A stretch of 11,120 nt of DNA from Gracilaria caudata (GCA_030374735.1 JASCIV010000861.1:1-11120), one strand, 5' to 3'. Positions 1 through 7,345 are shown, counted from the stretch's first letter. The notes: generated by a model from the letters alone, not told the origin. Translations and numbers: made by a program.

Positions 1-17
1 CGCAGGTGCGCTGAGTA

Positions 18-55
18 GTACTGTGTCACACGCGTACTATGCGTGTGCACAGTAC
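18..55. repeat. Inverted repeat, 15-bp stem hairpin
   Basis: GTACTGTG (18-25) pairs with CACAGTAC (48-55), and CACACGC (27-33) pairs with GCGTGTG (41-47). T26 is a single bulge and the loop is 34-40. All 15 pairs are Watson-Crick. Both ends of the stem are GTAC. It has no T-run and no adjacent gene, so a terminator role is not indicated. Confidence 0.75.
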
Positions 56-67
56 AACTCCCCAAAA

Positions 68-88
68 TTGGGCAGTTAATTAGCCCAA
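68..88. repeat. Inverted repeat, 6-bp stem
   Basis: TTGGGC (68-73) pairs with GCCCAA (83-88) across a 9-base AT-rich loop. It is the middle of three hairpins in a row and weak on its own. Its interest comes from its neighbours. Confidence 0.45.
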
Positions 89-100
89 AATATCCGCAAA

Positions 101-130
101 ACGCGGCTAACCTCCGCAGTCCAGCCGCGT
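101..130. repeat. Inverted repeat, 8-bp stem
   Basis: ACGCGGCT (101-108) is the exact reverse complement of AGCCGCGT (123-130), with a 14-base loop. It is the third of three hairpins within 115 bases. Confidence 0.6.
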
Positions 131-749
131 CCCACGTGTCCATCCCCTACTAATAGGGTTATTACTACTCATAGTATTCGAACTCACCGACAAGTGGGAA
201 AAACAACTAAGTGCCAGAAAACCCCCTTCTAGGGCCTTGCACTTCATATTCCCTCCAAACCCATACGTGGTGGATGAACCACCAAGAAAGACATTCATGA
301 ACACCTGTGGGTGGGCAGTGGTGGCCAGTTAAGCTTTGTCGCCCGACCATTATAACTAAAGCCCATACCAAATCAGAGATCTCTCATATCAGCCTGCCTC
401 AATTAGACCGTATGTTGAGCAGGGAGAGGAGGGAAACGCAGTGATCTTCAACTAGACGCCTGCCCGTCGTTCAGGGCGCGTTGGGTCCATCCGGACGCCT
501 TTATACTGCGCACCAAACTACGAACTGCAGAAATACTTTCGTCATCAGACTACAGGTCTAACGTATGCTAACGTGTGCTACTGTAACACTCGACGTGTCC
601 ACACTAGATACGCAAATGCGCACTGTCCGTATATCTCACGCAATGCGCAACACGACACCGTATACCTATCATCACCATGTCATGCCTTACGCACAAAAGA
701 GGTGTACGCACTCCAAAAATACAAGCCCTGTAAACGAAAGTATGCAAAC

Positions 750-1572
750 TCATTGCAGCTTTGTACTCAACGCGGCCATAATGTTCCGCATGTGTTTAAG
801 TTCCTCTATAGCTTGCCTACGTTCCTCCTCCAGTTCGAACCGCTTCTCATCCAATGCCATTCTCCTTTCGGACTCAGATTTCAGCGTCTGAGAACGCTCG
901 AGTTCTCTCGCAGCCCTGCACTTATCGACCTCCGGTCTCTACTGTTCCACTCTAATTCTTTTGGACTCTCTTTTTACTTGTTCTCGAGATTGTTTCATCA
1001 TAAGAGTAGTGATATTATCGGACTGTAAGGCATCTGCACGCTTTATTCTCGTAGATTGCGAGCGATTTAATGCTGGTTCTCGTATCATTTTACCCGCCTG
1101 GATTAGTCTCATGTCCTTTGTTTTAAGCTCTTCCTTCTGCTAACGGACTTGTTCTGCCTTGTTGTCGATCTCCAATATAAGATTATCGAGAAGATTTTAT
1201 TTTCCCCCGTATTCCTTGCAATACCGCTGGCCTTCTCATTGCGCTTGTTTTGCTCTCTACGAGAGCTGATAAGACGTTCAAAGCGATCGATTAACGTTTT
1301 TTACTTGATTTGTGCGTGCAAATAAAAGCGGAGTTTGAAACGAGTTTCATGAATGTGGTGAGAACTTTTTCAAATAAAGACTCAGTTTTGCCCCATTCCG
1401 GAATATGCGTGTCTGCATCTCTTACTGAACGTAAAAGGAAAAGGTCGTATATGTCAGAGAATCGAAATCGCTTTAGCTTAGTTTTCGTTTGTGTAGACGA
1501 TTTTGAAACCGAACTTTCCGGTACACTATTTAAACATGATTTGCTGGAACGACACAATACCCTTTGATTCAC
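750..1572 (-). pseudogene. Broken Myb/SANT-like DNA-binding protein with C-terminal coiled coil
   Basis: Three minus-strand reading frames join into one recognisable protein. Segment 1 (1572-1291) carries a basic lead-in and a Myb/SANT-like helix set: KRFRFSDIYDLFLLRSV, then WGKTESLFEKVLTTF. It ends in a stop just after a run of six A (T6 at 1297-1302 on the plus strand). Segment 2 (about 1294-1204) reads DRFERLISSRREQNKRNEKA then SGI, the usual linker of such proteins. Segment 3 (about 1196-750) reads NLLDNLILEIDNKAEQ, a long charged stretch, and a heptad-like end (DEKRFELEEERRQAIEELKH) before TGA at 750-752. In-frame stops lie at 1197-1199, 1140-1142 and 939-941. Segment 1 has no ATG and a stop lies just upstream, so the 5' end is lost. 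The order Myb-like domain, DRF linker, acidic and coiled-coil tail is that of a multicopy family of small DNA-binding proteins often seen near transposons. I infer a dead copy. A sequencing-error explanation would need at least two indels and two or three base errors. Confidence 0.6.
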
Positions 1573-1578
1573 TTAGGA

Positions 1579-1595
1579 ATGTCCCACTGGGACAT
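1579..1595. repeat. Near-perfect inverted repeat
   Basis: ATGTCCCA (1579-1586) and TGGGACAT (1588-1595) are exact reverse complements around a single C. It sits seven bases beyond the broken 5' end of the Myb-like pseudogene. Confidence 0.6.
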
Positions 1596-1620
1596 CTCCT
1601 AGTTTCTTGTTGACAATTAC

Positions 1621-1942
1621 GTACGTTTAGGCAGAATTCACAGTAGAATGGCTTTGTTTTAGATCAGAAGAGTTAGCTCCCGTTCCTGAAGGGAGTTTTG
1701 CTACCACATCTTGCAGCATATCATGGTCACAATCATTTAGGCAGATAGAATTCTTTCGTCGCAGTTAGAGCTGTGCATTCTAGTACGTTCTTGAAACGCC
1801 GTTGAGTGAAGCGGGACGCTCGTGTTCGAGGGCAGCGGCAGTACAGGTACCATTGTACCCAATGTACCCAGCTTTAACAAGTAATAAATATCAGAATAAG
1901 AGAGAAGGATAATGAAATGACCTGTACAAGTACATGTTGTAC
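1621..1942. repeat. Cluster of GTAC palindromes
   Basis: GTAC occurs at 1621, 1783, 1841, 1847, 1855, 1864, 1924, 1930 and 1939. Seven of the nine fall within 102 bases (1841-1942), where fewer than one is expected by chance. TGTACAA (1923-1929) and TTGTACA (1937-1943) also form a 7-bp stem. A protein-binding role is possible but nothing here identifies a factor. Confidence 0.5.
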
Positions 1943-2175
1943 ATCACCCCAGGAGCTCATATCAATATGCACGATATAGAAATCTAGAGCTTGAATTTAG
2001 TCCTTCAGTTCAGCCTTTGTCGACCCTTGCCCCATATTCACAACATTTCCATGTATTGTGTGCATTATGTAAGGACCTCGAGGGACAGCCGTAGAATTTC
2101 TGGGGAAGCACAATTCGCCTTAGAATTGGCTGCACTGTTCATCGCGTTCGCAGCTCAATATAAAAAGGACCACGG

Positions 2176-3132
2176 TTAGTACGGATAATCATTGAAGACA
2201 CAAGTCGCTGAATCTGCGTCATAGATATCCCCCTGTGGACACTGGCCACATTTGTCGACATCTTTCAGATAAACATTTTCCGGAGGACACACGAAACATG
2301 TCGAAGATCCAGGACGTGAAAAACTTCCTGGGGAACAGGCGTCACAATGTCTCTCACCCGGACGACGAGTGAACTGGTTAACTCCGCACTGATCGCATTC
2401 CAAAGTCGAGTACTCATAGTATGAACCTGGGGGGCATTTTCCACAACTTTTTGTGCTGGAGATGTAATGCTCTCCCCTTGGACATTCGATACACCTGGAA
2501 GCGCCCTTTTCCGAAAATGTGTTTCCACCACAACTGTAACACTCCTCCATCACATTTTCGAAATCCACAAATGTACCCGGTGGGCAATCATAGCAGGTTT
2601 GGTGGTATCGAGAGTAATGCTTCCCAGCAGGACAGTTTCCACAGCTTCCATCTTCGAAAAGAGCTTGGTTTTCAGGGCAGACAGTACAATTTGCCGAACC
2701 GTACAGCGAATAGGAATCTGGTGGACATGGCATGCATGGCATTATGCCTTCTTCAGCTTTGAAGAACCCAGGGTGGCACCCGGTGCAACCCGAAAATTCA
2801 TAGTCGTCATAGTACTTTCCAGGAGGACAAACGCCACAGACGTTTCCTCTTAGTAATTTGGTTCCTTTCGGGCATGTGGTGCAAGCCGTGGCTCCAGCCA
2901 TAGACCTGGTGTTCGGCGGGCATCGCAAGCATTCAGTCTGTCCCGGTTGCGGTTGAAATGTTAACGGAACGCACTCCCAGCATTCTCGACGAAATTCGCG
3001 GAACCCTGGGGGACAGGGCTCGCAGCACCCATTATAGGATAAGCTTGATCCAATAGGACAAAGTCTGCTGGATGCCACTGGTGGTTGACCGTATATGATG
3101 AAAATGATGGAGAGGATGTGCCACGCTCGCAT
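2176..3132 (-). CDS. Secreted Cys-rich protein with ephrin-receptor-like (GCC2_GCC3) repeats, copy A
   Basis: An intact intronless gene for 318 residues. I start it at the ATG at 3130-3132, which begins a signal peptide (MRAWHILSIIFIIYG, likely cleavage near residue 22). The frame is open eight codons further upstream but only from a GTG, unlikely in a eukaryote. The rest is 37 cysteines, 34 of them in 17 CxxC motifs between residues 37 and 298, one about every 16 residues, with CPPG/CPAG and aromatic residues between. This is the pattern of ephrin-receptor-like/GCC2_GCC3 modules found in cell-surface and extracellular proteins. No membrane span or kinase follows, so a soluble secreted or wall-bound protein is likely. 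The ligand is unknown. N148 (NCT) is a possible glycosylation site. It is collinear with the paralog at 4119-5123, sharing all 17 CxxC units. The gene ends in TAA. A TATA box lies about 100 bases before the ATG. Confidence 0.9.
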   Translation of the reverse strand: MRAWHILSIIFIIYGQPPVASSRLCPIGSSLSYNGCCEPCPPGFREFRRECWECVPLTFQPQPGQTECLRCPPNTRSMAGATACTTCPKGTKLLRGNVCGVCPPGKYYDDYEFSGCTGCHPGFFKAEEGIMPCMPCPPDSYSLYGSANCTVCPENQALFEDGSCGNCPAGKHYSRYHQTCYDCPPGTFVDFENVMEECYSCGGNTFSEKGASRCIECPRGEHYISSTKSCGKCPPGSYYEYSTLECDQCGVNQFTRRPGERHCDACSPGSFSRPGSSTCFVCPPENVYLKDVDKCGQCPQGDIYDADSATCVFNDYPY

Positions 3133-3230
3133 GGTGGGGAGAACAGAGCTACTCACAGCGGATGTGATAAATGCAACGCGAAAGGCGGCGGTGAGGTATC
3201 AGAACATCCTCAACTCTTGCCCGTTAGCAT

Positions 3231-3239
3231 CTTTTATAG
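3231..3239 (-). promoter_or_regulatory. TATA box of Cys-rich copy A
   Basis: Read on the minus strand this is CTATAAAAG, preceded by CA. It lies 99 bases before the ATG at 3132. Transcription would start near 3205, giving a leader of about 70 bases. The extended form CACTATAAAAG matches the boxes of the other genes here. Confidence 0.7.
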
Positions 3240-4118
3240 TGCTGCGAATGAAGACTGGCAGAGCAGTGAAAGGAAGGGTGACTTGGCTCCAAGGGCACAG
3301 TCGACTCTGTTGGAGACACGGAAGTGGAAGCTATCAAGTGATATGAGCTTTTCAGACGTATTGCTGCCCAGATGGACTGTGAGACACCCTCAAGCAACTG
3401 CTTCCCGCTGCGCATGTAACCCTCTTAACCTGCTGATGCATTCATTAAAAGAGACAGCACTACATTTCAAAAAGGTTCGGACGAAGCAGTTTATCGCTGT
3501 TGTTTGTAGGGAATATGAAGCCTCGCAAAAATCCCGCGGATTATTAACAAAGCTTCCTCCTACTTGCCGCTCTAATTGTATGATGGGAGAATGGTGCACT
3601 ATATGAGAATGAGCTCACTGAGAGTCATAATAGGGAGTACTGCCGAAATCTGAGGCAAAAACTCCAACTGTAGAAAGAATGATCCCATTCTTCAGGAGTG
3701 CGCAGCATAATGATAATTGATATCTGGAGTAGATATCCTTACATGTTTAGGCTATCGTTAGCTACTCTGTGTTGCTCCTACTTCGTGGACGGGAAAATAC
3801 AAGCTTCTCAGAGTGGCTCCTACTCCGTGAGCCGGAAACTACGAAACGCTGCAGAGTTTCGGTGGTAGCGCCGCTACAGTCGTGCAGAGAACTGCAGGTC
3901 ATCATGCCAGACTCGGTTTCTGGTGCGAGTCATTGGCTCGGGTGTGTGGCGCAGATCAACATTGAGGAAGCAGTACACGTGTATTTCAAAAAAACGCCCC
4001 TACCGTTGTAATTTATAGAAGAAATAGATTGAGCATACTTTAATTCAGAGCTGCATGCTCTTGAGAGAATGCGCAAAGGCAGAGCTATCATCGGCAGGAA
4101 GATAGCTTTGATTGCTCA
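3240..4118. other. Spacer between the two Cys-rich paralogs
   Basis: It holds the upstream region of copy A and the 3' flank of copy B. No gene is supported: the plus-strand frame at 3769-4011 and the minus-strand frame at 3599-3390 match no family and lack a signal peptide. The only structure I see is an imperfect 27-base direct repeat (3774 and 3816). There is no clear AATAAA behind copy B, only AATTAAAG at about 4040 on the minus strand. Confidence 0.5.
3774..3842. repeat. Imperfect direct repeat, two 27-base copies
   Basis: 3774-3800 and 3816-3842 match at 22 of 27 bases. Both begin GCTCCTACT, have CGTG in the middle and end GGAAA-N-TAC, with a 42-base period. The period is a multiple of three, but no convincing protein is encoded. 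Confidence 0.45.
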
Positions 4119-5123
4119 TCACGCAGATGCCATCATAGAATTTGCCATCAAGGTGGCCTCAACCGGCACCGGGATCGGCATAGAAGAGTTTGAGACAAAG
4201 TCCGTCGCGAAACACTTGGCGAGATATGAATCATAAGTTTCATCTTCTCCGCACCGGCCACATCCGTCCATATCACCAATAAAAACCATTCCCCGTGGGC
4301 ACAAGAAGCATGTAGAAGATCCCCTCCGCGCAAAACTTCCAGGCGGGCACGAATCGCAAAATCCTGTATACCCTCTACTAAACTCATTAAACCTACATGG
4401 CTCGCATGTCCCGTCGAAGGTCAGGTACACGCTTCCAGCACCGCACCTTTCACAGCTGTCGCTTTTGTGTATGTAGTACTCTCCTCTTGGACATTCAATG
4501 CACTCCGCTGCTCCTGCATTCGAAAATGAATTTCCACCGCATGTGTAGCACTGTCGCATCACATTCTCAATATCCGTAAACGTACCGGGAGTGCAATCTA
4601 GGCATCCTTGTTGGTATGAATCATAATACTTTCCCGCCGGGCAGCTGCCGCAGCTTCCATCTTGAAGAAGAGCCTTGTCTTCAGCGCAGACTACGCATTC
4701 TGTCGAGCCAGGCGCTGAGTACGAGTTTGGCGGACAGGGAAGGCAAGGTGTGATACCTTCTTCCGATTTGAAGAGGCCTTTTTCGCAATCCCTGCAGCCA
4801 TAATATTCGTCAAATGTCTGTCCCGCAGGACATATGCCGCAAGAACTGTTAGTGACCAAGACCTGTCCGTCTGGACAGGAGAAGCAGTGTGTGGCCCCAA
4901 CTCTAGACATCGTATTTGGTGGGCAGCTTCGGCATTCGGTCTGACCCGAAAGCGGTTGAAACGTTGATGGAAAGCACCGTTCGCAAATTCCGAAGTGGTC
5001 AAAGGACCCTGGGTCACAAGGTTTGCAGGAACCATCTTCGGACGGAACTGATCCTGGAGAGCAGGGTCCGCTGGCCAGGGCGATAACGGGAAAAACCAAC
5101 GTTAGGAGATAAAACGAAGACAT
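4119..5123 (-). CDS. Secreted Cys-rich protein with ephrin-receptor-like (GCC2_GCC3) repeats, copy B
   Basis: An intact intronless gene for 334 residues, starting at the ATG at 5121-5123 and ending in TGA. Residues 1-18 are a clear signal peptide (MSSFYLLTLVFPVIALASG). There are 36 cysteines, 34 of them in 17 CxxC motifs from residue 33 to 291 at intervals of 14 to 18 residues. These are GCC2_GCC3/ephrin-receptor-like modules, a disulfide-rich extracellular fold. It aligns with copy A nearly end to end, by eye about half identical. Shared blocks include TFQP-x2-GQTEC, the ENVM segment before CY-x-CGGN, CIECPRGE and the GSSTCF segment. One difference is a shorter loop between CxxC units 5 and 6. 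Its C-terminus is about 16 residues longer (SNSSMPIPVPVEATLMANS), mildly hydrophobic and without cysteine. A GPI signal is possible but not convincing. No enzyme motif is present. A tandem duplication on one strand best explains the pair. Confidence 0.92.
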   Translation of the reverse strand: MSSFYLLTLVFPVIALASGPCSPGSVPSEDGSCKPCDPGSFDHFGICERCFPSTFQPLSGQTECRSCPPNTMSRVGATHCFSCPDGQVLVTNSSCGICPAGQTFDEYYGCRDCEKGLFKSEEGITPCLPCPPNSYSAPGSTECVVCAEDKALLQDGSCGSCPAGKYYDSYQQGCLDCTPGTFTDIENVMRQCYTCGGNSFSNAGAAECIECPRGEYYIHKSDSCERCGAGSVYLTFDGTCEPCRFNEFSRGYTGFCDSCPPGSFARRGSSTCFLCPRGMVFIGDMDGCGRCGEDETYDSYLAKCFATDFVSNSSMPIPVPVEATLMANSMMASA

Positions 5124-5224
5124 GGTATATAGAAAAGAGGGCTGCTCAAGCTGATATGTAGATGGACGCGAGAGGGTGAGAGGGTATTAGGGGCTCAGGG
5201 GATCTTCGACCCGCAAAACTGTTT

Positions 5225-5233
5225 CTTATATAG
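5225..5233 (-). promoter_or_regulatory. TATA box of Cys-rich copy B
   Basis: On the minus strand this reads CTATATAAG, in the context CACTATATAAG, 102 bases before the ATG at 5123. That is almost the same spacing as in copy A, so the duplication probably carried the core promoter. Confidence 0.7.
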
Positions 5234-5358
5234 TGGGGAAAGTCGAGGCGATGACGCTTTGATGTTGTTTATCGGACTCTCATGTCCGTAGATCTTGGAT
5301 CCCGATGGGATGTACATATATGGTAGAGAAACAGGTCACCAGGTACAAGTTTTCAGAA

Positions 5359-5485
5359 TGCATGAATGGCCTTTGACGTCCATGTAGAGCTCATATGCAC
5401 AAATTTATGAAGTAGAGCACGAGTTACCAGCTACAAGACGTCTGGATGCCAGGAGTCTGCATGCTGCATGAATGTCCTTCGATGT
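5359..5485. repeat. Two 21-base direct repeats upstream of Cys-rich copy B
   Basis: 5359-5379 and 5465-5485 both read TGCATGAATG-N-CCTT-Y-GA-Y-GT and differ at 3 of 21 positions, 106 bases apart. They lie 126 to 252 bases upstream of the TATA box of copy B and could be binding sites for a regulator. Nothing links them to a known factor. Confidence 0.4.
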
Positions 5486-6302
5486 TTTATCACACCAAAA
5501 GGCACTATTCCGCGACGTGCGACTCAACCAATTTCGGAAGGATCTTGTTAAGTTTTGGATCAAGCCAGCTTTCAGGGGGGACTTCTATGCCAACTGTCAC
5601 TGCATCATCCTCGCATGTCATGATGTTGGCAACCAGGGGTTCCAAAGGTGACCTCTCAAGTTTCAATCGATGAGATCCAATGAGCACCTAGCAATCGGTC
5701 TCAGTGAGAGTTTCTCCGGCATCATGCACTGCCTGGAGATCGATCAACAGAAGCAGGTCGGAAGTGTTTCAAACAGAACAAAGGAATGATGGACAACTCG
5801 TGTGGAAACCATCTAACTGGTGCAAAGAATGGATCGCAGAGAAAATTAATTCCACACGAGAATATCCTCGATATGAGAACGTGTCTCATACAGACGGAGC
5901 GCCATGTGCGACGGTATTCGTGGCAGCAGACTCCGCTCAACTGATGAATCCATGTGTGATCCACTACGAAGTGCCTTCAATGCAAGGAGCAACTCACAAA
6001 CTTCTGTTGAAAACGCCTTTCATGTAACATGCCAGGCCCTTGGCGCTTTCATCTTTGTTCTCCGACAAGAACGACCTAAGAAAGTTTTCTTTTCTCGTGT
6101 GCCTGCGTTACAGATGCTGCTGTATTTGCAATCCATCCGAGTTTTGATGAACTGGCTGCACACTACTGAGTCGAGTGCTCTCACGCCCGTCGTTCCGGAC
6201 AGTATAATGGCCACACATGGCCGACGACCTGCAGCAAATCCGAGAAAAACGACTCCTTTCACTTTGTCACACGTTCTCCATCACAAATCACCTACGGCAG
6301 CA
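5486..6302. other. Region with ambiguous open frames on both strands
   Basis: No gene can be fixed here. On the minus strand a protein-like frame (5684-5505; EPLVANIMTCEDDAVTVGIE, PPESWLDPKLNKILPKLVES) has no ATG and a TAG right upstream. Beyond that TAG the same frame goes on as DLLLLIDLQAVHDAGETL with further stops, which suggests an old broken gene. On the plus strand 5704-6027 is open but starts at GTG. A second plus frame has an ATG at 5904 and runs 157 codons to 6377, taking in the signal-peptide-like start at 6303. None matches a family I know. These signals contradict each other, and at most one per stretch can be real. Confidence 0.35.
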
Positions 6303-7171
6303 ATGAAGTACGCCTTGGCCATTTCTCTATTTGTTGGCGTTGCCAATGCAGACGTTCCCCCGCCCGCTCGGCATTGAAAGGGTTGCGACGTCGGTACCGG
6401 TACTATAACCACCGCATTCGGTTCCTCTGGATCTGGTGGCGGCGGAGGAAAGGCGGTGGTGATGGAATCTTTAGAGGTGGAGATGGAGACAACGGAGGAA
6501 GTGGAGTTGTATTCGGTTACCCTGTGATCGGATGGTTTGAAGGTACGGGAGACAACTGTGGAAGTGCTTTCCTCTTCGGAGAGGCTTTGCTCCTTACTGT
6601 GACTTTGGCACTCCATAGAAGATCGCACCATCACCGCCGATTCCATGGAATCCGAGGTGATGGTGGGAAAGGTGGTAATGGTGGTGTTCTTGGAGGAAAT
6701 GTTGGAGACAGTGGCAGAGGTAGGGCTGGTCTTCTTGATGGAAACGTTGGCATCGATGGATGTGGTGGTGAAGGTGGAAAAGGTGGAAGAGAAGGAAACT
6801 CTCTCTTGAGAAGGGAGGTGGTGGCGAATGAGGCGGGGATGGCGTGCTCAGCGGTATCTATGGGGTTGGAGGATTCGGAGGAAATGGTGGGAGGTGGGAA
6901 GGGTGGTGATGTTGGGTTTCTGAGAGGAAGTGGAAGAGAGGGCGGCAACGGTGGTGCTGTTCTTCCTGATGGAATCTGGAGAATTGGTGGATTCGGTGGC
7001 AAAGGGGGAAAGCGAGGCAACGCTTTCATTGGAAAGGGAGGAGATGACGGAGTAGGCGGACTTGGCGAGCTTAACGGCAACTTTGAGTTTGAAGGATACG
7101 GAGGAGACGGTGGAAACGGCGGTGGTGGCGCTGGAGCTGGCAACGGTGGGAGTGGTGGAAGTGGAATACTC
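6281..7171 (-). other. Antisense reading of the same tract: Pro-rich and Ser/Thr-rich frames
   Basis: The complement of the glycine tract is open too. One frame (7143-6631) is Pro-rich (PPFPPSPPYP and similar). Another is Ser/Thr/Ala-rich and mucin-like, open from 7171 to about 6860 (VASLSPFATESTNSPDSIRK) and again from about 6806 to its stop at 6281 (TITTFPTITSDSMESAVMV). It contains several N-x-S/T sequons. Joining the two Ser/Thr parts needs two frame changes, near 6886 and 6800, since the middle (SSESSNPIDTAEHAIPASFA) reads in the Pro frame. A TAA at 7172-7174 closes it upstream, and there is no ATG at its head. In the Ser/Thr reading nearly every codon ends in C, while the freely varying base is the first, which argues against it. 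The region 6281-6646 does read smoothly on this strand, so a real minus-strand gene cannot be excluded. Confidence 0.25.
6303..6377 (+). CDS. Signal-peptide-like start, possibly of a broken glycine-rich secreted protein
   Basis: The ATG at 6303 opens MKYALAISLFVGVANA, a textbook signal peptide with a predicted cut before DVPPP. TGA follows after 24 codons. A weak TATA-like TATAAT at 6203-6208 lies 100 bases upstream, the same distance as in the Cys-rich genes. After the TGA the same frame goes on in a glycine-rich way (GTGTITTAFGSSGSGGGGG) to another stop, while the long glycine-rich frame that follows is offset. I found no GT-AG pair between about 6340 and 6505 that joins them in frame. Either this is the start of a glycine-rich gene broken by a nonsense change and a frameshift, or it is an accident inside the longer plus-strand frame beginning at 5904. 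The evidence does not decide. Confidence 0.3.
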   Translation: MKYALAISLFVGVANADVPPPARH

Positions 7172-7345
7172 TTATGGAACCTTGGTCATGGAGGATTTAG
7201 TGGTAGAGGAGGAAAAGTTGGAAACGAGGACAAAAATCTGTGGCAGTGTTCTCAGTCTCGGGCAACTTTTGAGGAGAATGCTGTTACGTTTGCCTGCCTA
7301 CCCGTGAACAAGTTGCTGGGAATTGCCGTACTGAACAGCGACTAG
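6374..7345 (+). CDS. Glycine-rich low-complexity open frame (coding strand unresolved)
   Basis: This frame is open for 323 codons and ends in TAG. It has no ATG in its first 150 codons, so it cannot be a complete gene as it stands. Its bulk is GG-x-GG units with an irregular longer repeat: a hydrophobic segment (VLPDGIWRI, GLLDGNVGI, ILLWNLGH) followed by GGFGGKGGK or a variant and then GN. Across repeats the glycine codons vary freely at the third base (GGT, GGA, GGC, GGG) while the first two stay fixed. That favours this strand, or the proline reading of the other strand, as the one once under selection. A stretch at about 6795-6895 is poor in glycine here, but in the plus-strand frame one base away it is glycine-rich again (SGIYGVGGFGGNGG) apart from one TGA. 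This suggests a pair of compensating frameshifts. Cell-wall glycine-rich proteins are a possible family. No catalytic motif is present. Confidence 0.35.
   Translation: MKGLRRRYRYYNHRIRFLWIWWRRRKGGGDGIFRGGDGDNGGSGVVFGYPVIGWFEGTGDNCGSAFLFGEALLLTVTLALHRRSHHHRRFHGIRGDGGKGGNGGVLGGNVGDSGRGRAGLLDGNVGIDGCGGEGGKGGREGNSLLRREVVANEAGMACSAVSMGLEDSEEMVGGGKGGDVGFLRGSGREGGNGGAVLPDGIWRIGGFGGKGGKRGNAFIGKGGDDGVGGLGELNGNFEFEGYGGDGGNGGGGAGAGNGGSGGSGILLWNLGHGGFSGRGGKVGNEDKNLWQCSQSRATFEENAVTFACLPVNKLLGIAVLNSD

Larger units (their letters stand above)
1..749. other. Gene-free region with three hairpins at its left end
   Basis: No gene can be supported here. Short open frames exist on both strands, but none shows a family motif, a signal peptide or a plausible promoter. 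The visible structure is a row of three hairpins in the first 130 bases, listed separately. A minus-strand frame at about 304-107 begins at GTG, not ATG, and matches nothing I recognise. Confidence 0.6.
1573..2175. other. Spacer with GTAC cluster, no gene
   Basis: No coding region is supported. It lies between the 5' end of the Myb-like relic and the 3' end of the first Cys-rich gene. It holds a near-perfect inverted repeat (1579-1595), a cluster of nine GTAC palindromes (1621-1942) and a small hairpin (1923-1943). A TATA-like string on the plus strand (about 2159-2168) would drive transcription antisense to the Cys-rich gene and has no gene behind it. I see no AATAAA in the 3' flank of the gene ending at 2176. 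Confidence 0.5.

Noticed and set aside
565..1143. Plus-strand open frames across this interval
   Set aside because: They are the complement of the Myb/SANT-like coiled-coil remnant, whose minus-strand text has recognisable order and composition.
1310..1567. Plus-strand frame of 85 codons
   Set aside because: It starts at TTG and is the antisense of the Myb-like DNA-binding segment. No family signal on this strand.
1815..1835. A TTCGA-containing string resembling a tRNA T-arm
   Set aside because: The flanking bases do not form a five-pair T stem, and no acceptor or anticodon arm can be built around it.
2421..2853. Plus-strand frames inside the first Cys-rich gene
   Set aside because: They are shadows of the intact minus-strand gene.
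3133..3156. Eight extra in-frame codons before the ATG of Cys-rich copy A
   Set aside because: They would start at GTG. The internal ATG at 3132 begins the signal peptide and sits at the same distance from its TATA box as in copy B.
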